Below, one piece after another: positions 56,121-64,000 of a stretch of DNA of 64,000 bases; the stretch's first letter is position 1; the number at the start of each line of letters is the position of its first letter. The DNA is from Flavobacteriales bacterium (lineage in GTDB: Bacteria > Bacteroidota > Bacteroidia > Flavobacteriales_C > GCA-002722245): NCBI GenBank assembly GCA_002722245.1, contig PBLA01000018.1:110940-174939 (forward strand), read 5' to 3'. The translations under genes were made by a program, and so were the position numbers. Under the pieces are notes generated by a model. The model had not been told where the DNA came from and ran no database searches. It saw only the letters and a program-made list of their open reading frames with translations.

Positions 56121-59100
56121 TTATCCTAACGAAATATTAAGACCTAACCCTTGAAGTTCGTGTAACAATACGTTAAACGATTCTGGAATACCAGGTTCTG
56201 GCATTGGCTCACCTTTTACAATAGCTTCATAAGCCTTAGCCCTTCCATAAACATCATCCGATTTCACCGTAAGGATTTCACGAAGGATGTTTGCAGCACC
56301 AAATGCCTCCAAGGCCCATACTTCCATTTCTCCAAAACGCTGACCTCCAAACTGAGCTTTACCTCCAAGTGGCTGTTGCGTAATTAATGAGTATGGTCCA
56401 ATAGAACGAGCATGCATCTTATCGTCAACTAAGTGACCAAGTTTCAGCATATAAATGATACCAACAGTTGCTGGCTGATCAAAACGCTCTCCAGTACCTC
56501 CATCATAAAGGAATGTCTGACCATTTTCAGAAATTCCTGCCTTATCTGTATACTCTTTTATTTGCGCTAAAGAAGCACCATCAAAAATTGGTGTGGCAAA
56601 CTTCATTCCTAATTTCTCACCAGCCCATGCCAATACTGTTTCATAAATCTGACCAAGGTTCATACGCGATGGTACACCAAGAGGATTAAGTACAATATCA
56701 ACAGGTGTTCCGTCCTCTAGGAATGGCATATCTTCTTCACGAACGATTCTTGCCACAATTCCTTTATTTCCGTGGCGACCAGCCATTTTATCACCCACCT
56801 TAAGCTTTCTTTTCTTCGCCAGGTAAACCTTCGCTAATTTCACAATACCCTGTGGTAATTCATCACCAATAGTGATTGCGAATTTTTTACGCTTGTGTGC
56901 ACCGAGAATATCAGAAGCCTTAATGTTGAAGTTATGGATTAATCGCTTAATCATATCATTTACCTCCTCGTCTTTCGACCAGTTCATAGGGTTCACATTA
57001 TCATAATCGATATCTGCTAACGCCTTCTTGGTAAATTTAGATCCCTTACCGATCAATTCCTCTTTATACAAGTTAAATACACCGGCAGAAGTTTTACCCT
57101 CAACAATTTTCCATAATTTTTCTAAAAGCACAGCTTTCACTTCACCAAGATCTTTACGATATACTTCCTCTAATTTGGCTACCGCATTTTTCTCTTCAGC
57201 TCTTGATTTTCTATCCTTTATTGCTCGTGAGAATAATAACTTATCAATTACAACTCCTTGAACAGAAGGTGATACTTTCAATGAAGCATCTTTTACATCT
57301 CCCGCTTTATCACCAAAGATTGCTCTCAATAATTTCTCCTCAGGTGTTGGATCAGTTTCTCCTTTAGGTGTAATCTTACCAATAAGGATATCTCCTTCTT
57401 TCACCTCTGCACCAACTCGAATCATTCCGTTCTCATCAAGATCCTTAGTAGCATCTTCAGAAACATTAGGAATATCTGCAGTCAATTCCTCTAAACCACG
57501 TTTAGTATCCCTTACCTGCATAATAAACTCCTCAATATGAACAGAAGTATAGATGTCTTCTTTAACAACCTTCTCAGAAATTACAATTGCATCCTCAAAG
57601 TTGTATCCTTTCCAAGGCATAAATGCCACTTTAAGGTTTCGACCAATGGCTAATTCACCTTTTTCCGTAGCATAACCTTCGCACAACACTTGTCCTTCTG
57701 TTACCTTCTCACCCTTGCTAACAATAGGCTTTAGGTTTATACATGTACCTTGGTTAGTTTTCTTAAACTTCACCAGTTGATACACTTTTAGGTCCTCCTC
57801 AAAAGAAACTAATTTTTGAGCATCCGTTCTATTGTATCGAATATGAATTTCATTCGCATCAACATACTCAACAACTCCATTGCCTTCAGCATTAATTAAC
57901 ACTCTTGAGTCTCTTGCAACTTGTTTTTCTAAACCAGTACCTACAATTGGAGCTTGAGGTCTTAATAACGGAACTGCTTGACGCATCATGTTTGATCCCA
58001 TCAAAGCACGGTTAGCATCATCATGTTCCAAGAAAGGAATTAATGAAGCAGCAATCGAAGCTATCTGATTAGGAGCAACATCCATCATTGATATTTCAGT
58101 AGGCTCAACAATCGGATAATCAGCCTCTAATCTCGCCTTAACCGCTTTACTTTGGAATGTACCATCATCATTCAAAGGAGCATTAGCCTGAGCAATCATT
58201 CTTCCCTCTTCCTCTTCCGCTGAATAATATTCAAACTCTTTCAAATCTACCTTCCCATTCTTAACTTTTCTGTAAGGCGTTTCAATAAATCCAAGACGAT
58301 TAATTTTTGCATATACACAAAGCGAAGAAATCAAACCAATATTTGGTCCTTCAGGAGTTTCAATTGTACATAACCTTCCGTAATGTGTATAGTGAACATC
58401 CCGTACCTCAAATCCAGCTCGCTCTCTCGATAAACCACCAGGTCCTAAAGCAGATAAACGTCGCTTATTTGTAATTTCAGCTAATGGATTCGTTTGATCC
58501 ATGAACTGAGAAAGTTGATTCGTACCAAAAAATGAATTGATAACAGAAGATAGTGTTTTCGCATTAATCAAGTCTGTTGCCGTAAACACCTCGTTATCTC
58601 TAACATTCATTCTCTCTCGAATCGTTCTCGCCATTCTGGCTAAACCAACACCGAATTGAGAATACAATTGTTCACCAACAGTTCTCACACGCCTGTTGGA
58701 TAAGTGATCAATATCATCAATCTCTGCTTTCGCGTTGATTAATTCAATTAAGTACTTGATAATAGAAATGATGTCTTCTCTTGTCAAAACTCTTGACTCT
58801 TCAGACATGTCATTTCCTAATTTTTTATTAATTCTATATCGTCCAACTTCACCCAAATCATATCTTGAGTCAGAAAAGAACAACTTATCAATTACCCCTC
58901 GTGCAGTTTCCATATCGGGTGGTTCCGCATTACGCAATACACGATAAATATGCTCTACTGCCTCTTTCTCTGAATTGGAAGTATCTTTTTGTAAAGTATT
59001 ATATATGATAGCAAAATCAGCGGTAGACGTATCCTCCTTGTGTAATAGGATCGTTTTCGCACCTGAATCTTCAATAAGCTCTAAGTGGCTTTCTTCAATA

Positions 59101-59930
59101 ACCGTTTCGCGATCAATAATTATTTCATTTCTTTCAATAGAAACAACCTCACCTGTATCTTCATCTACAAAGTCCTCAACCCAGCTTCTTAGAATTCTGG
59201 CTGCCAACTTTCTCCCGATAGCGGCTTTAAGGTTTTTCTTATTGATTTTAACTTCATCAGCAAGGTTAAAAATCTCTAATAAATCCTTATCAGACTCATA
59301 ACCAATCGCTCTTAATAATGTTGTAACAGGTAATTTTTTCTTACGATCAATGTACGCATACATTACGCTGTTAATGTCAGTAGCGAATTCAATCCACGAA
59401 CCTTTAAAAGGAATAATTCTCGCGGAGTATAATTTCGTACCATTTGCATGTCGTGACTGACCAAAAAATACACCTGGTGATCTATGTAACTGTGAAACAA
59501 TAACTCGTTCAGCACCATTAATCACAAATGTACCTTTAGGTGTCATATAAGGGATTGTACCTAAATAAACGTCCTGCACGATAGTTTCAAAATCTTCATG
59601 CTCTTCGTCAGTACAATATAATTTCAATTTTGCCTTAAGTGGAACACTATAAGTAAGTCCTCTCTGGATACATTCTTCTATCGTGTATCGTGGGGGATCA
59701 ACAAAATAATCTAAAAATTCTAATACGAATTGATTTCTCGCATCAGTAATTGGAAAGTTCTCGGAAAAAACTTTAAATAATCCTTCTGATTCCCTGTTTT
59801 CAGGGGTAGTTTCAAACTGGAAGAAATCTTTAAAGGACTTTAATTGAACTTCTAAAAAGTCGGGATATTCTGGACGTGCTTTTGCGTCAGCAAAATTAAT
59901 CCTCTGTGGGAATTTAGTCAATTCAGACAT
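56121..59930 (-). CDS. rpoB: DNA-directed RNA polymerase subunit beta
   Basis: [66 protein letters not shown]; 1269 aa. Confidence 0.99.
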   Translation of the reverse strand: MSELTKFPQRINFADAKARPEYPDFLEVQLKSFKDFFQFETTPENRESEGLFKVFSENFPITDARNQFVLEFLDYFVDPPRYTIEECIQRGLTYSVPLKAKLKLYCTDEEHEDFETIVQDVYLGTIPYMTPKGTFVINGAERVIVSQLHRSPGVFFGQSRHANGTKLYSARIIPFKGSWIEFATDINSVMYAYIDRKKKLPVTTLLRAIGYESDKDLLEIFNLADEVKINKKNLKAAIGRKLAARILRSWVEDFVDEDTGEVVSIERNEIIIDRETVIEESHLELIEDSGAKTILLHKEDTSTADFAIIYNTLQKDTSNSEKEAVEHIYRVLRNAEPPDMETARGVIDKLFFSDSRYDLGEVGRYRINKKLGNDMSEESRVLTREDIISIIKYLIELINAKAEIDDIDHLSNRRVRTVGEQLYSQFGVGLARMARTIRERMNVRDNEVFTATDLINAKTLSSVINSFFGTNQLSQFMDQTNPLAEITNKRRLSALGPGGLSRERAGFEVRDVHYTHYGRLCTIETPEGPNIGLISSLCVYAKINRLGFIETPYRKVKNGKVDLKEFEYYSAEEEEGRMIAQANAPLNDDGTFQSKAVKARLEADYPIVEPTEISMMDVAPNQIASIAASLIPFLEHDDANRALMGSNMMRQAVPLLRPQAPIVGTGLEKQVARDSRVLINAEGNGVVEYVDANEIHIRYNRTDAQKLVSFEEDLKVYQLVKFKKTNQGTCINLKPIVSKGEKVTEGQVLCEGYATEKGELAIGRNLKVAFMPWKGYNFEDAIVISEKVVKEDIYTSVHIEEFIMQVRDTKRGLEELTADIPNVSEDATKDLDENGMIRVGAEVKEGDILIGKITPKGETDPTPEEKLLRAIFGDKAGDVKDASLKVSPSVQGVVIDKLLFSRAIKDRKSRAEEKNAVAKLEEVYRKDLGEVKAVLLEKLWKIVEGKTSAGVFNLYKEELIGKGSKFTKKALADIDYDNVNPMNWSKDEEVNDMIKRLIHNFNIKASDILGAHKRKKFAITIGDELPQGIVKLAKVYLAKKRKLKVGDKMAGRHGNKGIVARIVREEDMPFLEDGTPVDIVLNPLGVPSRMNLGQIYETVLAWAGEKLGMKFATPIFDGASLAQIKEYTDKAGISENGQTFLYDGGTGERFDQPATVGIIYMLKLGHLVDDKMHARSIGPYSLITQQPLGGKAQFGGQRFGEMEVWALEAFGAANILREILTVKSDDVYGRAKAYEAIVKGEPMPEPGIPESFNVLLHELQGLGLNISLG

Positions 59931-59981
59931 AAATAAAGTAGTTTGTTTTAAAACAATAGTGTTAAATCACAAAATGGGCAG

Positions 59982-60004
59982 ACCAATCCCATTAAGGAAT
60001 TGGT
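59982..60004 (-). other. Stem-loop in the rplL-rpoB intergenic region
   Basis: RNA (minus) ACCAAUUCC-UUAAU-GGGAUUGGU: 9-bp stem with one U-G wobble, 5-nt loop. Confidence 0.5.
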
Positions 60005-60033
60005 ACTAACCCTTTTAAATTTTGGGAATTGAA

Positions 60034-60414
60034 TTACTTCAATTCAACCTCAGCTCCAGCTTCTTCAAGCTTCGCTTTGATTTCTTCAGCTTCTTCTTTA
60101 GAAACTCCTTCTTTTACAGGAGCAGGTGCACCGTCAACAACACCTTTAGCTTCTTTTAATCCTAATCCAGTGATCTCTTTAACAAGTTTCACAACTCCTA
60201 ATTTAGATCCTCCTGGAGCTTTTAAGATTACATCAAACTCAGTTTGCTCAGCAGCTCCACCTTCGTCTCCTCCAGCAGCAGCTCCACCAGCAACAGCAAC
60301 TGCAGCAGCAGCCGGTTCAATTCCATACTCTTCTTTTAAGATATCAGCTAGTTCATTTACTTCTTTAACTGTTAAGTTAACTAACTGCTCTGCAAAATCT
60401 TTTAAATCAGCCAT
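60034..60414 (-). CDS. rplL: 50S ribosomal protein L7/L12
   Basis: [17 protein letters not shown]...[42 protein letters not shown]. Confidence 0.98.
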   Translation of the reverse strand: MADLKDFAEQLVNLTVKEVNELADILKEEYGIEPAAAAVAVAGGAAAGGDEGGAAEQTEFDVILKAPGGSKLGVVKLVKEITGLGLKEAKGVVDGAPAPVKEGVSKEEAEEIKAKLEEAGAEVELK

Positions 60415-60458
60415 TTTTTTAAGCTTTTAAAAATTTGTAAAAATTCTAATTAATAATT

Positions 60459-60980
60459 CTAGTTTGCCTTCTCCGACAATGTTTTAAGGATACCTGAAAG
60501 TTTAGATCCACCACCTTTAAGACCGCTAATAACGTTTTTAGCAGGAGATTGTAACAATGCAACGATGTCCCCGATAAGCTCGTCTTTACTCTTAATAGAG
60601 CTCAACACCTTAACTTGATCATCTCCAATGTATACGCTCTCTTCAACGTAAGCACCCTTTAAGATCGGTTTTTCATTATCTTTTCTGAACTTTTCAATCA
60701 CCTTTGCAGGAACATTTCCTACTTCAGTGAACATAATTGAAGTGTTTCCTTTCAATACATCATATAGAGGAGAGTAATCCGCCTCAGCAGACTCCATCGC
60801 CTTTTTTAATAACGTATTTTTAACTACTTCAACTCTGATACCATGTTCATGAAAAGAACCTCTCAGTTTATTAGAATCCTCAACAGTCATCGCAGAAATA
60901 TCCGTTAGGTAAAAATGAGCATTTGCTTCAAGTTTTCCTTTAAGATCAGCAATCATTTGATTTTTTTCTTCTCTGTTCAT
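60459..60980 (-). CDS. rplJ: 50S ribosomal protein L10
   Basis: FYLTDISAMTVEDSNKLRGSFHEHGIRVEVVKNTLLKKAME; position between rplA and rplL. Confidence 0.95.
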   Translation of the reverse strand: MNREEKNQMIADLKGKLEANAHFYLTDISAMTVEDSNKLRGSFHEHGIRVEVVKNTLLKKAMESAEADYSPLYDVLKGNTSIMFTEVGNVPAKVIEKFRKDNEKPILKGAYVEESVYIGDDQVKVLSSIKSKDELIGDIVALLQSPAKNVISGLKGGGSKLSGILKTLSEKAN

Positions 60981-61034
60981 GTTTTTAATCTAATAATTAG
61001 AGAAATTATTTATTTGGAAGCGTGTAACAGCAAT

Positions 61035-61727
61035 TTAATTGAATGATTTAGTCTCAACTTTCACTCCTGGGCTTTGCGTACTCGATACTGTTAAACTCTT
61101 AACATAAGTACCTTTCGCTGCAGAAGGCTTTAATTTGTTGATTACTGCCATCAATTCATTTACGTTATCCACTAATTGACCTGATTCAAATGAAACTTTT
61201 CCAGCAGCAGCATGAATAATACCATACTTGTCTACTTTAAAGTCAATTTTACCAGACTTAACCTCAGTTACTGCTTTCGCAACATCCATGGTTACAGTTC
61301 CTGCTTTTGGATTAGGCATTAATCCTCTAGGTCCTAAAACTCGACCTAAAGCACCAACTTTACCCATACATGCAGGCATAGTGATAATAACATCAATATC
61401 GGTCCAACCACCTTTGATCTTTTCTACATACTCATCAAGACCGGCATAATCAGCACCAGCATCTAAAGCTGCCTGTACCTTGTCTGGAGTACATAAAACA
61501 AGAACTCTTACCTCTTTCCCGGTTCCGTGAGGTAACGTAGCTATCCCTCTAACCATTTGGTTAGCTTTTCTCGGATCAACACCCAAACGAACATCAACAT
61601 CAAAAGATGCATCGAACTTTGTGGTAGTAATATCCTTCACAATCTCGGCTGCTTTTTCTAGCGAGTATAACTCATCAACATTATACTTAGCTAGTGCTGC
61701 CTTCCGGTTTTTACTAAGTTTAGCCAT
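61035..61727 (-). CDS. rplA: 50S ribosomal protein L1
   Basis: [59 protein letters not shown]. Confidence 0.98.
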   Translation of the reverse strand: MAKLSKNRKAALAKYNVDELYSLEKAAEIVKDITTTKFDASFDVDVRLGVDPRKANQMVRGIATLPHGTGKEVRVLVLCTPDKVQAALDAGADYAGLDEYVEKIKGGWTDIDVIITMPACMGKVGALGRVLGPRGLMPNPKAGTVTMDVAKAVTEVKSGKIDFKVDKYGIIHAAAGKVSFESGQLVDNVNELMAVINKLKPSAAKGTYVKSLTVSSTQSPGVKVETKSFN

Positions 61728-61748
61728 AATTAATAATTAATTCGTTTC

Positions 61749-62186
61749 TTAATAAGGAAAATCACCTGATACCGTAACTCCCATGCTTCTCGCTGTTCCT
61801 GCAACCATTTTCATAGCCGATGGTACAGTAAAAGCATTCAAGTCGCTCATTTTTCCTTTTGCAATTTCTTCAACTTGTTCCCAAGTTAATTTTCCAACTT
61901 TCGTTCTGTTCGGTTCTGAAGATCCTTTCTTTAATTTAATTGCCTCCTTAATTTGCACAGCAACTGGCGGCTCTTTTAAAATAAAGTCAAAAGATCTGTC
62001 CGAATAAACAGTAATGATAGTCGGAATTACCTTTCCAGCTTTGTCCTGAGTTCGCGCGTTGAACGCTTTACAAAACTCCATAATGTTTACACCATTAGCA
62101 CCTAATGCTGGACCAACTGGCGGTGAAGGGTTCGCCGCTCCACCTCTAATCTGTAATTTAATAATACCTGTTACTTCCTTAGCCAT
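61749..62186 (-). CDS. rplK: 50S ribosomal protein L11
   Basis: [49 protein letters not shown]. Confidence 0.98.
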   Translation of the reverse strand: MAKEVTGIIKLQIRGGAANPSPPVGPALGANGVNIMEFCKAFNARTQDKAGKVIPTIITVYSDRSFDFILKEPPVAVQIKEAIKLKKGSSEPNRTKVGKLTWEQVEEIAKGKMSDLNAFTVPSAMKMVAGTARSMGVTVSGDFPY

Positions 62187-62215
62187 TTCTAATAAGTAAT
62201 TTAATAAACCAACAA

Positions 62216-62776
62216 TTACTCCTTTTCAACCTGCATAAAATTCAGCTCGAGCGGAGTTTTTCTTCCAAAAATCTTTACCATAACCTTTAACTTTTTCTTT
62301 ACCTCATCAATATCTTCAATGATTCCAGAGAACGAGTTAAAAGGTCCATCTATAACTTTAACGGTTTCACCTACCACATAAGGGATGTTCATTTCCTCTT
62401 CTGTTTCAGCTAATTCGTCAACCTTTCCTAAAATTCTATTCACTTCAGCAGGTCTTAATGGAACAGGGTTATTTTGTTTATCCCCTAAAAATCCAATAAC
62501 ACCAGTAATGTTTTTAATTACATGAGGAACTTCCCCAACAAGAGCAGCCTCAATTAGAATGTATCCTGGAAAAAAACTTCTCTCTTTAGAAATTTTCTTA
62601 CCGTTTCTAATTTGATAAACCTTCTCAGTAGGAATTAAAATTTGCTTTACATAGTCTTCAAGACCAACGGCCTTGATTTCATGTTCAATGTAATCCCTTA
62701 CCTTCTTTTCTTTTCCACTAATAGCACGAACTACGTACCATTTTAACACTATATCATTTTTCTTTGCCTCAGCCAT
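62216..62776 (-). CDS. nusG: Transcription termination/antitermination protein NusG
   Basis: [55 protein letters not shown]. Confidence 0.97.
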   Translation of the reverse strand: MAEAKKNDIVLKWYVVRAISGKEKKVRDYIEHEIKAVGLEDYVKQILIPTEKVYQIRNGKKISKERSFFPGYILIEAALVGEVPHVIKNITGVIGFLGDKQNNPVPLRPAEVNRILGKVDELAETEEEMNIPYVVGETVKVIDGPFNSFSGIIEDIDEVKKKLKVMVKIFGRKTPLELNFMQVEKE

Positions 62777-62787
62777 ACAACCTAATA

Positions 62788-62976
62788 TTAGAGATCATAA
62801 ATAAAATCCATGATAAACTCAAATGCAATGTTCATGATTTTAATCACTAAAGCGAAAGCAATAGAAGCCCCTAAAACCAATAAGGAATCCTTTTGCAATT
62901 GCTTAAACGTAGGCCAAGTTGTTCTTTCTTTCAACTCAACAAAAACGTCTCGCAAGTAAATTTTTAATTTTTCCAC
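62788..62976 (-). CDS. secE: Preprotein translocase subunit SecE (GTG start)
   Basis: (V/M)EKLKIYLRDVFVELKERTTWPTFKQLQKDSLLVLGASIAFALVIKIMNIAFEFIMDFIYDL; the ORF-track version extends into the tRNA gene. Confidence 0.93.
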   Translation of the reverse strand: MEKLKIYLRDVFVELKERTTWPTFKQLQKDSLLVLGASIAFALVIKIMNIAFEFIMDFIYDL

Positions 62977-62993
62977 TTTTATTCTTTTTCTAG

Positions 62994-63066
62994 CACGGGA
63001 GGAGAGGCTCGAACTCCCGACCGCTGGTTTTGGAGACCAGTGCTCTACCAACTGAGCTACTCCCGT
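62994..63066 (-). tRNA. tRNA-Trp (anticodon CCA)
   Basis: ACGGGAGTAGCTCAGTTGGTAGAGCACTGGTCTCCAAAACCAGCGGTCGGGAGTTCGAGCCTCTCCTCCCGTG: 7-bp acceptor stem, D, anticodon (CTCCAAA) and T arms all present. Confidence 0.97.
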
Positions 63067-63090
63067 AGATATCAAAAACCTTATTTGTAA

Positions 63091-63121
63091 AGAAAGGCGC
63101 CCAGAAATCTAGGCACCTTTG
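63091..63121 (-). terminator. Putative Rho-independent terminator downstream of tuf
   Basis: Minus strand AAAGGTGCCTAGATTTCTGGGCGCCTTTCTTT, between the tuf stop and tRNA-Trp. Confidence 0.7.
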
Positions 63122-63144
63122 TTATAAGGTTTGAATCTTAATTC

Positions 63145-64000
63145 TTACTCGATAATCTCAGTAACCTGACCAGCACCAACTGTTCTTCCTCCTTCTCTGA
63201 TTGCAAAACGTAATCCTTTGTTTACTGCAACAGGAACGATTAAATGAACATCAATTGTTACGTTATCACCAGGCATAACCATTTCAGTTCCCTCTGGTAA
63301 GAAGATTTCTCCTGTAACGTCAGTAGTTCTTAAGTAGAACTGTGGACGGTACTTATTTTGGAAAGGAGTGTGACGTCCACCTTCTTCTTTCTTAAGAACG
63401 TAAACCTCAGCCTTAAACTTCTTGTGTGGTTGAATAGAACCTGGCTTACAGATAACCATACCTCTTTTGATCTGATCTTTATCGATACCTCTCATCAAAA
63501 GTCCAACGTTATCACCAGCCTCACCTCTGTCTAATAATTTTCTAAACATCTCAACCCCAGTACAAGTAGAAGTTAATTTTTCCTCTTGCATACCAACGAT
63601 TTCGATTTCTTCACCTACTGTGATAACTCCTGTTTCAATTGAACCAGTTGCAACAGTTCCTCTTCCTGTGATAGAGAATACATCTTCTACAGGCATTAAG
63701 AATGCTTTTTCGTTATCTCTTTCTGGCTGAGGAATCTTTTCATCAACAGCAGCCATTAATTCTTTCACAGTATCAACCCACTTAGGCTCACCGTTCAATG
63801 CACCTAAAGCAGATCCTAAAACAACAGCAGCGTTATCTCCGTCATAGTCATAGAAAGAAAGTAATTCTCTTACCTCCATCTCAACTAATTCCAATAACTC
63901 TTCGTCATCTACCATATCAACTTTGTTCAAGAAAACAACGATTTCTGGAACACCAACCTGTCTTCCTAAAAGAATGTGCTCTCTTGTTTGTGGCATTGGA
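63145..64000 (-). CDS. tuf: Elongation factor Tu (5' part outside window)
   Basis: [47 protein letters not shown]...GQVTEIIE; frame open to the window edge. Confidence 0.98.
   Translation of the reverse strand, partial: PMPQTREHILLGRQVGVPEIVVFLNKVDMVDDEELLELVEMEVRELLSFYDYDGDNAAVVLGSALGALNGEPKWVDTVKELMAAVDEKIPQPERDNEKAFLMPVEDVFSITGRGTVATGSIETGVITVGEEIEIVGMQEEKLTSTCTGVEMFRKLLDRGEAGDNVGLLMRGIDKDQIKRGMVICKPGSIQPHKKFKAEVYVLKKEEGGRHTPFQNKYRPQFYLRTTDVTGEIFLPEGTEMVMPGDNVTIDVHLIVPVAVNKGLRFAIREGGRTVGAGQVTEIIE

Noticed and set aside
52542-59301. Multiple small ORFs on both strands in the rpoC/rpoB region (e.g. 52542, 53337, 54068, 55169, 57028, 58735, 58975)
   Set aside because: All overlap rpoB/rpoC in other frames; long conserved genes explain the sequence.
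59944-59957. Palindrome TTGTTTTAAAACAA upstream of the rpoB-rplL hairpin region
   Set aside because: A/T-rich and short; expected by chance in this low-GC genome.
60029-60430. 133-aa plus-strand Ser/Ala/Pro-rich ORF
   Set aside because: Antisense to rplL; the composition mirrors the Ala-rich L7/L12 codons, so it is a spurious shadow ORF.
1-64000. CRISPR arrays, transposases, integrases, phage genes or defence modules
   Set aside because: None seen by reading the ORF products and scanning for regularly spaced repeats; the segment reads as core chromosome.

Overview
The window is a contiguous chromosomal segment from a low-GC Bacteroidota genome, probably Flavobacteriales and possibly Crocinitomicaceae-like. 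That placement is inferred from a T9SS C-terminal sorting domain, TAnnTTTG-type promoters, and the tuf/tRNA-Trp/secE/nusG/rplKAJL/rpoBC order. Content is mostly housekeeping: pdhB, etfBA, thyA-folA, priA, pfkA, a TtcA-family ATPase, rpmH (53 aa, absent from the supplied ORF track), an MsbA-like ABC exporter, rsmG, an ECF sigma factor, tgt, an LptF/G permease, a tail-specific protease, accA, ispE, dnaB, an NhaC-type antiporter, an RND/MMPL protein, a menE-like ligase, a THUMP methyltransferase, and the ribosomal/RNAP operon on the minus strand. No CRISPR array, IS element, prophage or recognisable defence island was found. The least ordinary region is a plus-strand run at about 40.4-50.2 kb: menE-like ligase, secreted beta-propeller-like protein, membrane patatin, YfiR-like/histidine kinase fusion, REC-PAS-GAF-histidine kinase hybrid, a REC protein with a C-terminal HisKA-like H-box but no ATPase domain, and a stand-alone REC. 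It looks like an uncharacterised phosphorelay in which the REC-DHp protein could act as the phosphotransfer step. A second candidate is a 1055-aa ABCG-like protein with extra N-terminal domains. All family names come from reading motifs; no database search was run.
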